Part shown: in pieces, positions 1 to 7,741 of the stretch
Position numbering within the stretch: position 1 is the first letter of the stretch
How the letters are laid out: every line of letters starts with the position of its first letter
From: Sphingobacterium micropteri
GTDB lineage: Bacteria > Bacteroidota > Bacteroidia > Sphingobacteriales > Sphingobacteriaceae
Assembly: GCF_014692515.1 (NCBI RefSeq)
Contig: NZ_JACOIK010000010.1
Location: 62,001-126,000, forward strand
Reading direction: 5' to 3'
DNA length: 64,000 nucleotides
Notes under the pieces: generated by a model
Seen by the model: the letters and a program-made list of their open reading frames with translations, nothing else
The model's database searches: none
What the model was told of the DNA's origin: nothing
Position numbers and translations under genes: made by a program

Positions 1-37
1 GGGTACAAACTTCGTTTAAATTCAATGAGACTAAAAA

Positions 38-1324
38 TTAAATCACCGGAATGGCAAATAGCGGTATATTAACCATCCAGCTTTCCTCTCTATAATTGCT
101 CATGGAAGTACGGATTGCTTTTCGTGGCTTGTATTTGTCAGCGTAAACGCGTAAGCTTTTCGCTTGTAGATTCTCTTCGGCTTTCACCTCGATTGGAATC
201 ACCTCACCTCGATATTGTATAAGAAAGTCAATTTCAGCACGCGAATTGTCCGGAGACCAATAATAGGTGCTGAAATCTTCCCGTGTCATGAGTTGCTGAA
301 GGACATATTGTTCTGTGAGAGCCCCCTTAAATTCTTGGAATACGGCATTGCCTTCCAATAAACTACGTGCGTCTAGGTCGGTCAATGCTGCGAGTAATCC
401 TACATCGACTAAAAAAAGTTTGAAGGTGTTGAAATCTTCGTACGCTTTTAAAGGGATAGCAGGTTTGGTGACATTGTGTATTTTGTGAATCAGACCGCAA
501 TCTTTTAGCCAGGCCATCGCTAACTCATAATCTTTTGCCCGAGCGCCTTGTCGTATGATTCCATAAATGAATTTCTTGTTCTCTTTTGCCAATTGAGCAG
601 GTATAGAATTCCAAAGCATACGAATGCGCGGAACAATATCGTGGGGAGCATGCTTCGAAAAATCCTGTTCGTAGGCAGTTAATATACGTTTTTGTATAGA
701 TCGGACTTCATCATGATTTTTAGACTGTATAAATGTGTTTACAGCTTCGGGCATACCACCCACATAGTAATAGTGACGTAACCACTCGCTTAATTTTGTT
801 GAAAAGCTGTTCACCATTGTCCAGTCTTTGCTATAGAGCAATTTCACCAATGCATCTTCTCCAACAGCGGACAGGAACTCTATAAAGGACAAGGGATGAA
901 GATCCATAAATTCTACCTTTCCAACAGGGAATGAAGTTTGGCTATGTAGTGCAACGCCTAAAAGACAGCCTGCGCAAATAATATCATATTGGGGGGCGTT
1001 TTCATGAAAGTATTTTAAAGCGGTTATGGCTTCGGGAGCTTCTTGTATCTCATCAAAAATGAGCAAGGTGTGTGGGTCGATCGTCATACCAGTCTCGATT
1101 TGTAGCCCTAATAAGATGCGATCAATGTTAAAATCGGCTGTAAATAGATTTTTTATCAATGGGTTGCTTTCCATATTGATGTAAGCGGCCTGTTGGTAAG
1201 ATGCTTCACCAAAAGTCCGCATGAGCCATGTTTTCCCTACTTGGCGGGCACCTCTTATGATTAGTGGTTTATGGTCTTTTCTCGATTTCCAAGATAGTAG
1301 CTTCTGATATAAATCCCGTTTCAT
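38..1324 (-). CDS. AAA ATPase with DUF4143 C-terminal domain
   Basis: A 428-residue ATP-binding protein. The N-terminal AAA_14 domain shows Walker A GARQVGKT at residues 25-32 and Walker B LLIFDE ending at D91-E92. The C-terminal DUF4143 part carries a PD-(D/E)xK-like signature: E364-I-D366 followed by E379-V-K381. The length is normal for the family and there is no signal peptide or membrane segment, so it should be cytosolic. Members are very common in Bacteroidota and prokaryotes, often in accessory DNA, and their substrate is unknown. The gene stands alone; the next gene lies 166 bp upstream in the same direction. Three direct repeats spaced 32 bp lie just before the start and may be its control site. 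Confidence 0.9.
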   Translation of the reverse strand: MKRDLYQKLLSWKSRKDHKPLIIRGARQVGKTWLMRTFGEASYQQAAYINMESNPLIKNLFTADFNIDRILLGLQIETGMTIDPHTLLIFDEIQEAPEAITALKYFHENAPQYDIICAGCLLGVALHSQTSFPVGKVEFMDLHPLSFIEFLSAVGEDALVKLLYSKDWTMVNSFSTKLSEWLRHYYYVGGMPEAVNTFIQSKNHDEVRSIQKRILTAYEQDFSKHAPHDIVPRIRMLWNSIPAQLAKENKKFIYGIIRQGARAKDYELAMAWLKDCGLIHKIHNVTKPAIPLKAYEDFNTFKLFLVDVGLLAALTDLDARSLLEGNAVFQEFKGALTEQYVLQQLMTREDFSTYYWSPDNSRAEIDFLIQYRGEVIPIEVKAEENLQAKSLRVYADKYKPRKAIRTSMSNYREESWMVNIPLFAIPVI

Positions 1325-1337
1325 GATACGAAAGTAT

Positions 1338-1431
1338 AAAAATATGTATGACTTTTCGTGTTGCTTAACATTTTTATGTACGACTTTTTGTTCTGAAACG
1401 CATTTTTATGTAGGAGTTTTGTTTGTTAATG
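1338..1431. repeat. Three direct repeats with 32-bp period upstream of DUF4143 gene
   Basis: The core ATGTAnGAnTTTT occurs at 1344, 1376 and 1408, exactly 32 bp apart; the flanks (a T-rich run before ATGTA) are also partly conserved in units 2 and 3. The array starts about 14 bp before the ATPase start codon at 1324. The minus strand also shows TACTTTCG, close to the Bacteroidota -7 element, between the first unit and the start. Iterated spacing of three helical turns fits a cooperative binding site; that function is inferred. Confidence 0.5.
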
Positions 1432-1490
1432 TAAAAGTGACACCTTTTGATGAAGGAAAGATATATCGCTGTGGCTTATATTTTTCTATA

Positions 1491-2195
1491 TTAAACCAAG
1501 TCAAACGCTATGGCGAAGCGCAATAATTCAGCGAAAGAATGGCACTCGATTTTATATATCAAGTTTTTGCGGTGTGTGGAAATTGTATGAGGAGATAAAA
1601 AAAGTTGCTGGGCGATTTCTTTGGTCGATTTTCCATTGGCAAGCAAAGAGATGATTTCTTTCTCCCGATTGGTCAATGTCGCGAATTTTCGATAATGGGT
1701 ACGAATATAAGCGTCTTGATCCAGCGTCTTATTAACGCGTGTAATCAAGTTGTCCATTCCCATAACGGGGGAAGAAAGCAACACCAGTTTGTTGTTAGTC
1801 CCCGTGCTGTTTTTTACCTTTAATAATTTGCAGACTGTATAAAACCAAGTGCAGTCGTTGTCGCCATATAGCTTTACGCGTTGAAAGAAATTGTATTGCT
1901 TATCGAAATCACCTGCGGCGAGATAATGTCCTATTCCTTCGAAGTTAGCCACGATCTCCTCTGGAACGAAGTAGCGGTCGTAGTACGCCTCGCCGAGCTC
2001 ATTTATCTCTTCAACGCAAGTACCCAGATGTTCACAACCCCATTTGTTCATATAGCTGCAACCAATAGGCTGTATTCCGTCAAGTTCCTGAAGCATTAAC
2101 GATGCCGGTACAACGTCGCCTATATCGGGTATATTGAAATCTCCTTGTTTAATACCCTTGGCTATGCCGTATAGCTGTGTCTCCAGTGTCTCCAT
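1491..2195 (-). CDS. LuxR-family transcriptional regulator
   Basis: A 234-residue regulator with a LuxR/NarL-type helix-turn-helix at residues about 174-216 (LTNREKEIISLLANGKSTKE, then IAQQL and the SPHTISTHRKN recognition helix). The N-terminal 160 residues have no receiver aspartate pattern; they resemble the PAS-like sensor part of Bacteroidota LuxR regulators and contain a cysteine/aromatic-rich stretch (CSYMNKWGCEHLGTC). It is transcribed divergently from the vWA gene at 2347, and the 151-bp gap holds a NarL-like palindrome, so it may control that locus. The ligand is unknown. Confidence 0.85.
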   Translation of the reverse strand: METLETQLYGIAKGIKQGDFNIPDIGDVVPASLMLQELDGIQPIGCSYMNKWGCEHLGTCVEEINELGEAYYDRYFVPEEIVANFEGIGHYLAAGDFDKQYNFFQRVKLYGDNDCTWFYTVCKLLKVKNSTGTNNKLVLLSSPVMGMDNLITRVNKTLDQDAYIRTHYRKFATLTNREKEIISLLANGKSTKEIAQQLFLSPHTISTHRKNLIYKIECHSFAELLRFAIAFDLV

Positions 2196-2229
2196 AACAG
2201 GTAATAGTAGTGATTGTATGTTAGTAGGT

Positions 2230-2260
2230 TGAAGTTAGGCAGTATTTGTTGTGTTTCCAA
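2230..2260 (-). promoter_or_regulatory. Candidate promoter of the LuxR regulator
   Basis: On the minus strand, TTG (2260-2258) is followed after 20 nt by TAACTTCA (2237-2230), a 6/8 match to the Bacteroidota -7 consensus TAnnTTTG with normal spacing. It lies 35 bp before the start codon at 2195. Confidence 0.35.
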
Positions 2261-2275
2261 ATGTTCGATCTAAAA

Positions 2276-2295
2276 AATACCTAGGATTGGGTATT
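2276..2295. promoter_or_regulatory. NarL-like palindrome, site 1
   Basis: AATACC-N8-GGTATT, with one more matching A/T pair outside (AAATACC/GGTATTT). Read as heptamers it is TACCTAG-GA-TTGGGTA, the 7-2-7 inverted arrangement of NarL boxes (consensus TACYYMT). It lies in the divergent region between the LuxR gene and the vWA gene. A copy with identical outer arms and spacing occurs at 14834-14853. Confidence 0.5.
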
Positions 2296-2316
2296 TATAT
2301 TGTATAAAAGAGTGTA

Positions 2317-2324
2317 TATTTTTG
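2317..2324 (+). promoter_or_regulatory. Candidate -7 element for vWA gene
   Basis: TATTTTTG fits TAnnTTTG exactly and lies 22 bp before the start at 2347. A well-spaced -33 TTG is not present (the nearest, at 2287, is 27 nt away). The palindrome at 2276-2295 would then sit near -40, where an activator could replace the missing -33 element. Confidence 0.4.
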
Positions 2325-2346
2325 AAATTATATTAACCTAAAAACC

Positions 2347-3588
2347 ATGAAGATGATGAAAAGGTCATTGTTTATCATACTTGTTCTTGGCTTTGTTGTG
2401 CCAGGTTGGGGACAAACCTCTGATGTCAGCCATTTTTATGTCGCCTATGATATTTCAGGAAGTGTAGGTAGCATTGACCGAAATAATAATTTACAACAGA
2501 GTCTCTTCCGCCTTTTAGATATAGACGCGAAGATCTTGGAACAACCTAAAAGTAACTACGAAAAAGCAATCTCTTTCTCGTTATACCCTTTTGGTGATGG
2601 CTCGAAAACACCGATGGTTTATGATGCATTTGAAAAAGAGCGCGATCAGCAAATCGCCATTTTAGACCTCAAAAAACATACAGACAAAAACCGGAGCGAG
2701 ATGTATAGCGACTTATTGCAAACGCTTACTATGATTAACAACGCTGTTTCGGACGCGCCGGTTAATACGGGTGTTTTTATCTTTACAGATGGTAGTTTTA
2801 GTAACAAGGATATAAAAGACATTGATAAATTTGATCGGTATAAAAAAGAGGTTGATGTAGCTCTTCTAAATCTCAAAAGAAAGTTGGGATCGGACAAGGT
2901 ATTTATCATACAAACATCGCAAAAGCTGCCTCATTTTCAATTTAGTGACCACGTAAAAACGCCTAAGTCGATAACAGATAGTGTCGCTTATTCGGACAGA
3001 TATTTTTGGATAGATGCGCGCCAAAATCTAAACAACGAAAAATATGCAGCTCATTTAGATCAGTTTTTTCAGCAGGCGTTAAGCATTATTGCTACAAATC
3101 CTGATTTGCCCTTGAAAAATGAAAGAGAAGTAGCTGTTACACTTCAGGAGATTTGGAGCGTAGATACAAGGATCTTAGCGGATTACATTGAAAAAAATCC
3201 AATCATCATAGCAGGTTCAAATGAAACAGATTTAGACCCTATTAACAAACTGACAGATTTGAAAGCATTGTTGTCTAAGCCTGTATGGAATAAAAGTGAG
3301 ATCAGCCAAATACAAAAACATCTGAGCGATTTTGTAATTACCAACAAGGAAAAGACCAAGGACGATGCTGTTGAGCTTAATACGATAAAACAGCAACTTT
3401 ATGACGCGGCCCTAGTCGCTGAAATACATCATATAGAAACCGACAATGACGGGGGCTCAGTAGATACAGCACGCCAGGAGTCTCCTATCAAAGAACCGCT
3501 TAGTTTAGCAGTCGCTTATTCGCCGGCTGCCCCTACCGTAATAGCGGAAACGGTCCGGGAGGCAAAAGGCTGGCAAAACCTCGAATAG
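2347..3588 (+). CDS. Secreted von Willebrand factor A-like protein
   Basis: A 413-residue protein with a signal peptide ending near residue 22 (ILVLGFVVPGWGQ). The vWA fold is indicated by the MIDAS motif D35-I-S37-G-S39 after a hydrophobic strand (HFYVAYDISGS) and by VFIFTDGS at about 143-150. The second half, from about residue 250, is charged and helical with no recognised domain. The protein should be exported and may bind a metal-dependent ligand. The frame ends at a TAG (3586-3588) and stays open afterwards into the next protein, so this may be the N-terminal part of one longer protein. Function is unknown. Confidence 0.75.
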   Translation: MKMMKRSLFIILVLGFVVPGWGQTSDVSHFYVAYDISGSVGSIDRNNNLQQSLFRLLDIDAKILEQPKSNYEKAISFSLYPFGDGSKTPMVYDAFEKERDQQIAILDLKKHTDKNRSEMYSDLLQTLTMINNAVSDAPVNTGVFIFTDGSFSNKDIKDIDKFDRYKKEVDVALLNLKRKLGSDKVFIIQTSQKLPHFQFSDHVKTPKSITDSVAYSDRYFWIDARQNLNNEKYAAHLDQFFQQALSIIATNPDLPLKNEREVAVTLQEIWSVDTRILADYIEKNPIIIAGSNETDLDPINKLTDLKALLSKPVWNKSEISQIQKHLSDFVITNKEKTKDDAVELNTIKQQLYDAALVAEIHHIETDNDGGSVDTARQESPIKEPLSLAVAYSPAAPTVIAETVREAKGWQNLE

Positions 3589-3603
3589 AAAGCATTGGAA
3601 GGT

Positions 3604-5082
3604 ATGGCGGAATATATCATCAAACGAGCTAAAATGGAGGCTGTTTATGCATTTGTAGACAATTTAACGACTGTGTTTAAAGATAGTACGGTGTATCGTT
3701 TATTTCCGGCAACGGATCATTTTATCCAAACACTAAATAATACATATGATATTGTCATCTTGAAAGATGCCCTAAAAAAAGATCTAAACACATTGCCTGA
3801 AAGGATTTTTCGAGATTCATCCTTCGTACAATCGCAAAAGCTTTATTCTTTTTGGATATACTTACAACTTTACGATATACTGATGGATAGAGGGAGTATA
3901 GAAGAAGCGTTTGAAAAATTGAATAACAGCATACAAGCCGATAAAAACCTAATTGGTAAGTTGAGAGGATCGTCTGTAGGTAAAGCCCTTTTGTTGTCTG
4001 TAAATTTAATCGACTACTTAAATACGAACGATTTTGCACGGGTCTACGATTTTTTTGATTCCGAAGAAAACTTGGAAGAGTTGTCTGCCATGCTTTTTGC
4101 ACTGTCAATAGATGCAAACGATACTGCGATAATAAGGGAACTTCCAATTATTAAAAAAGACGTTGCGGCGATCTATCGCAATTATAATTTAGTAAAGAAG
4201 CAGATACATACTTTGCAGAGCCTCTCCGGTCAGAAGCCTACTGCAGACTTTGAAGGGTATCGGCAGTATCAAAAAGATCTTTTGCTGGATGTATTGCGAA
4301 GAACCGCATCTTTACTTACATCGGGGGCGGCAATAGTAAAGTATATAGAGATAGATAATAAAAAACCTAGAAACGAAGGGGAACAAAAGGATCCGAATAA
4401 AATACAAGAAGAACGTCGGAAAGAGTACCGCGATCAACAGCAATTGATGTATTCGTTAAATAACGGGATAGATGCTTGGTTTGATCTCAAAGAGGGAAAT
4501 TACGCAAGGGCGATGTTTACGCTTTCCGATGCCTTATTAGTAGGCCCATCGGAACAAAATGAGAAAATTTCTACCTTTTTATCTGTATCTGGAGAAATTG
4601 CGAATGCATCTTCTACGGCGGAAATCAGTGACATAATTGCTCGGTATACACTTCCTGTAGCTAGTCACAAGACGAAAAAGATAGCAGGAAAGTCATTCAT
4701 GATAACGGCCTATGCAGGTTTATCTGGCGCGCGGTTTATTCGTAAAAATAACATTGACGAAGAATATGGTATGCCTATCATAGCGGCGATAGGTCCGGAA
4801 TATTCCTTCGGTTTAACAAATGGAATATCGCTATCGGGGATGGTTACCTTATTGGATTTGGGTAATATTGTGCAGTATAAATTACGGAAAGATGAAGGAG
4901 AGAAAGAAGAGATCTCCTTTGCCCGGGCCTTTTCGCCAGGGATATTGTTTGCACTGTCTCCATTCCCTAAGATACCTGTCGCGTTCACCGCATCCTTTAT
5001 GTCCAATCCTGGTAGATTTCAAGTAGGTACAGTTTTAGATATGCCTTTATTTGGTATCTATAAATGGACGAAGGGCAAGTAG
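3604..5082 (+). CDS. Helical protein with C-terminal beta-barrel-like domain, unknown function
   Basis: Begins at ATG 3604; a TTG at 3595 is an alternative start. About 350 residues are predicted helical by eye, with a lysine/glutamate-rich charged stretch (about residues 255-280). The last ~130 residues alternate short hydrophobic strands (AYAGLSGARFI, GPEYSFGLTNG, FSPGILFALSP) and end in LFGIYKW, which looks like an outer-membrane barrel. There is no signal peptide at either start. It is in the same frame as the vWA gene, separated by one amber codon and 15 nt, and the reading before its start continues smoothly as a helix. It is probably the C-terminal part of a vWA-helical-barrel protein, or a gene split by mutation. 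Confidence 0.6.
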   Translation: MAEYIIKRAKMEAVYAFVDNLTTVFKDSTVYRLFPATDHFIQTLNNTYDIVILKDALKKDLNTLPERIFRDSSFVQSQKLYSFWIYLQLYDILMDRGSIEEAFEKLNNSIQADKNLIGKLRGSSVGKALLLSVNLIDYLNTNDFARVYDFFDSEENLEELSAMLFALSIDANDTAIIRELPIIKKDVAAIYRNYNLVKKQIHTLQSLSGQKPTADFEGYRQYQKDLLLDVLRRTASLLTSGAAIVKYIEIDNKKPRNEGEQKDPNKIQEERRKEYRDQQQLMYSLNNGIDAWFDLKEGNYARAMFTLSDALLVGPSEQNEKISTFLSVSGEIANASSTAEISDIIARYTLPVASHKTKKIAGKSFMITAYAGLSGARFIRKNNIDEEYGMPIIAAIGPEYSFGLTNGISLSGMVTLLDLGNIVQYKLRKDEGEKEEISFARAFSPGILFALSPFPKIPVAFTASFMSNPGRFQVGTVLDMPLFGIYKWTKGK

Positions 5083-5561
5083 ATTTCAATAGCGACTTTA
5101 CCGATCAGATCGACGTCGTCTGCCCGCGTTGCGAGAAAAAAGCCCTCGTCATCGGAGCCAGCTTGCGCGTTCCCATCATGGAGCAAGAAGAGAAGGTACG
5201 CTTTTGCTGTGGCAGCTGTGGCTATGCCATTAAATATGCCAACACACCGAAAATGCTAGTCTATGCGAACAGTAACGGGAAGCCTAGGTATAGCCGGATG
5301 GTGTACCGCAATATGCCTATCGACCCTTTCTTTGGTTTTGCAGTATGGTACAAAGTCGAGACTACCCAAGGGCTGCTCTGGGCTTATAACCTGGAGCATC
5401 TATCGTTAATCGAAGCATATATTGCCGATCCATTGAGGGAGCAGAATGCATTGGAAAGCAAAAATAATAGTTTAGCTAACCGCTTGCCAAAATGGGTAAG
5501 CTCGGCGAAGGGGCGGGAATACCTACTGCGGTTAATTGCACGATTGAAACTTAAGAAGTAA
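5064..5561 (+). CDS. Zinc-ribbon protein of unknown function
   Basis: A 165-residue cytosolic protein with a four-cysteine zinc ribbon: CPRC at residues 20-23 and CCGSC at 48-52. The remaining 110 residues are rich in aromatic and basic residues, with no further domain recognised. Its ATG lies inside the end of the previous gene (19-nt overlap in another frame), which indicates translational coupling and a shared transcript. This small metal-binding protein is therefore tied to the vWA/barrel locus. It could act in regulation or nucleic-acid binding; nothing in the sequence decides. Confidence 0.75.
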   Translation: MDEGQVDFNSDFTDQIDVVCPRCEKKALVIGASLRVPIMEQEEKVRFCCGSCGYAIKYANTPKMLVYANSNGKPRYSRMVYRNMPIDPFFGFAVWYKVETTQGLLWAYNLEHLSLIEAYIADPLREQNALESKNNSLANRLPKWVSSAKGREYLLRLIARLKLKK

Positions 5562-5570
5562 ATAGCGTAT

Positions 5571-6275
5571 TTATGCCTTATCCAAGGGAAAGTGCTTATC
5601 GACGTATGCCTTTACACGTAAAGCTCTTTGATATACAGTTTCAGATTCATGATGCACACGTGCGTATTGTTCAGATACCTCTTCACCATAATCAAAATAT
5701 TCCTGTTGGAGTTTACGTATATGACCAAGGACACCGAAAAACTCCTGTTGGTCCCGGTCTAAGGAGATGATATCTACTGACACCTCATCATAATGCTTGA
5801 ACACCTGATGAATCAATTTATCTCCCTCATCGTCCTGTTCATCAAACCAATCTTCGTTTTCATAAATATAGTCTGCCCAATCCTCAAACCATTCCATTTC
5901 CACCGTGATGTCTTTGTTCAGCGCGATAAGATCTTTATTATGGCTTTCCACCTCTTCGTAGAAATCTGCGATGTCAATCGTAAACGGTTCCGCTATCTCG
6001 GGAAGTTCCACGTTGTCAGCAAGCTTAAAAGCGGATTCTAAAAAATCAAGTTGCAGTTCGATGGGGGCTAGCCGGTACTCCAGCTCTGTTGTCTTTATAT
6101 CGATCTCTGTAAGCGTATTTTTATGTTGTAAGAGATTTTGTTTGGTTTCCCACGACCTGTCGTGCATGCGATAATAAGCTGCCAGTGCCCTCACCTCAAA
6201 ATCCAGTGCTTTCTTTTTTAAGTCAAACTGGAGTATAATGGGACGTAGGGGGTGTTCTTTTACGATCTCTTTCAT
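5571..6275 (-). CDS. Hypothetical acidic, coiled-coil protein
   Basis: A 234-residue protein without signal peptide or membrane segment. It is almost entirely predicted helical, with heptad-like stretches at about residues 15-90 and 160-225, and a highly acidic, tryptophan-rich centre (MEWFEDWADYIYENEDWFDE, about residues 125-145). I do not recognise a family. It converges on the zinc-ribbon gene, with stop codons 9 bp apart, and lies downstream of the fibronectin-like gene on the same strand. Confidence 0.65.
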   Translation of the reverse strand: MKEIVKEHPLRPIILQFDLKKKALDFEVRALAAYYRMHDRSWETKQNLLQHKNTLTEIDIKTTELEYRLAPIELQLDFLESAFKLADNVELPEIAEPFTIDIADFYEEVESHNKDLIALNKDITVEMEWFEDWADYIYENEDWFDEQDDEGDKLIHQVFKHYDEVSVDIISLDRDQQEFFGVLGHIRKLQQEYFDYGEEVSEQYARVHHESETVYQRALRVKAYVDKHFPLDKA

Positions 6276-6312
6276 TTTCTTACAATATACATTTAATTCT
6301 TGAAAAATGGCT

Positions 6313-6353
6313 GCCGTTATTCCAATCTTGCTGTGATGATCAGAAATAACGGC
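6313..6353. repeat. 9-bp inverted repeat (possible hairpin)
   Basis: GCCGTTATT at 6313-6321 pairs perfectly with AATAACGGC at 6345-6353 across a 23-nt loop. It lies between the two minus-strand genes at 6456 and 5571, so it could end or attenuate the upstream transcript. No U-run follows on the minus strand. Confidence 0.35.
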
Positions 6354-6455
6354 GCCTTTCCTTGTGTTTGTAATGCTTCTGCATGTTTTTTAAATACTTC
6401 TATACCTTAGAAGTCCATATTGTTAATCCTAGAAAATGTTGTTCCGAAGAACGAC

Positions 6456-7073
6456 TTAAACCACGTAGCTCGCTACAATGTCGCTATAGTTTGGTTCAGG
6501 GTTAATACCCAGGTAGCTGGCGCGGAACTCATACTCCTGAAACCTCTCCAAGCCCTCGATGACAAAGGTCGATTTTGAGCTGAGTAGTTCAGACCATTCG
6601 GTTTCGATACCTTTTTTTCGGAATTGATAGCGATACATGCGGGCACCTTTCCAACGAGCTACCTTGATCTTAATGCGGCGGGATCCAACCTGTTGCGGTT
6701 CGGCTACCACACCTTTCGGTTTGGGGACGACGCCCGTAAATGATTCGGCATCTTTAGAGAGTGTAAAGCCAGCGGTTTGGATGATAACCGCATCCTTGTT
6801 GGCAATCGTGTCGACATATTTTGCGAGTTCGCTGAGCAAGTATTCTAGCTCGTTTCTCTTTTCGCGTCTGATCCGGATCGCCCGGCTGTCTCGATGCGCG
6901 GCTTCTGTAGCCGATAGGCGGAAGGCGATTAATGCCGTTTCGATGCTACCTAAGCCCGGCACCGGCTCTGGGAATACCGCTTCGGATGCTCTCATTTTCG
7001 TGATAATCTGTTCCGCATACTGCATCAACTCCTCGTTGTTCATGCTTCTGAATAGTTTTGTTGGTTTTTTCAT
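6456..7073 (-). CDS. Fibronectin type III-like protein
   Basis: A 205-residue protein. Residues 1-90 form helices (MNNEELMQYAEQIITKM); residues about 115-205 form a single fibronectin type III-like beta sandwich (VARWKGARMYRYQFRKKG, then TFVIEGLERFQEYEFRASYLG). Proteins of this size and layout occur often in Sphingobacteriaceae and Cytophagia; no role is established as far as I know. There is no signal peptide. A perfect 22-bp inverted repeat lies 81 bp upstream of the start and may belong to its promoter region. Confidence 0.7.
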   Translation of the reverse strand: MKKPTKLFRSMNNEELMQYAEQIITKMRASEAVFPEPVPGLGSIETALIAFRLSATEAAHRDSRAIRIRREKRNELEYLLSELAKYVDTIANKDAVIIQTAGFTLSKDAESFTGVVPKPKGVVAEPQQVGSRRIKIKVARWKGARMYRYQFRKKGIETEWSELLSSKSTFVIEGLERFQEYEFRASYLGINPEPNYSDIVASYVV

Positions 7074-7741
7074 GATTTTAAAAATTAAAATTTAACATTT
7101 ATTTATTGATCCTTGTTGCAACGATACAAACATACGGCATCGGTTTGGCGCCGATATGGTAAAATCGTGCCAAAAATAGGGGTACCTCAAAAAACTTTTG
7201 GCACGATTTTACCATATGAAAAGCGTCGTTTGAGACTTGTTTTTTATATAAAAGCTGTTTTATTGATGCAAGAGGGGTGTTTTTTTGTGAAGATAGCGAT
7301 GAAAAACCGTAAACACTAAAAATAGCTGAAAAACTAAAAACCGGAATGTAAAAGGAAAAAGCACGACGGAAAAACGAAAAAACAGTCGTGTATCGCAATA
7401 GTGTTGCTGCGCTTTTTTGTTTTACATCGTTGTATTTTCTTTTTGCACGGTTGTATTATTGCTCGCTACCGGTGTATTTCTACTAAACACGCGTACCCAT
7501 TCTTTTGGCTGTAGGGTAATTCTTTTTTGCAGAGCTACTTTTTCTCTTTAAGGGAAGGCTGTATTGCCTTGCACGAGTGTCTATTAATTTTTCGGTCGTG
7601 CGAAACAAAATATCCGAAAGGTATTTTTATACGTCACAGCAGGAAAAACGCATATTATCCGTGTATTTCGGGTTTACCCGGATGCCTAATAGAAAAGCAC
7701 GGCGGTCACGTTATTTTCTCTTCCTGTTTTTTTAAGATACA
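7074..7741. other. 668-bp intergenic region
   Basis: No credible gene: the short open frames on both strands (for example 7099-7398 minus and 7527-7826 plus) are low-complexity, rich in Phe/Ser/Lys, and match nothing I recognise. The main structure is the inverted repeat at 7154-7217. A small CGGGT-TT-ACCCG hairpin lies near 7670-7681. The region is A/T-rich and lies between two minus-strand genes. Confidence 0.6.
7154..7217. repeat. Perfect 22-bp inverted repeat with 20-bp spacer
   Basis: Left arm 7154-7175 begins ATATGGTAAAATCG; right arm 7196-7217 ends CGATTTTACCATAT. All 22 positions pair. The spacer (7176-7195) contains the palindrome GGTACC. An extruded or transcribed hairpin would be very stable. 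Each arm contains TTGGCACGATTTTACC, which matches only the -24 part of a sigma-54 promoter (TGGCAC) and lacks the -12 TTGC. It could be an operator for a dimer, an RNA hairpin, or a trace of a small mobile element. Confidence 0.65.

Noticed and set aside
1338..1431. Possible CRISPR array
   Set aside because: Only three degenerate units, with no constant repeat/spacer division, no unique spacers and no cas genes.
1323..1526. 67-codon plus-strand frame between the ATPase and LuxR genes
   Set aside because: It is read through the 32-bp repeats, overlaps the end of the LuxR gene antisense, and its residues match no family.
3755..4147. 130-codon minus-strand frame
   Set aside because: Antisense shadow within the helical/barrel gene; composition is what reverse reading of that gene gives.
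6637..7095. 152-codon plus-strand frame
   Set aside because: Antisense to the fibronectin-like gene over its length; no recognisable domain.
7154..7217. Sigma-54 promoter in the inverted repeat
   Set aside because: The TGGCAC half is present in each arm, but the required -12 GC at the correct distance is replaced by ACC.
7099..7398. 99-codon minus-strand frame, and a 68-codon plus-strand frame at 7113
   Set aside because: Both run through the 22-bp inverted repeat in opposite directions and are low-complexity; neither shows a start context or a domain.
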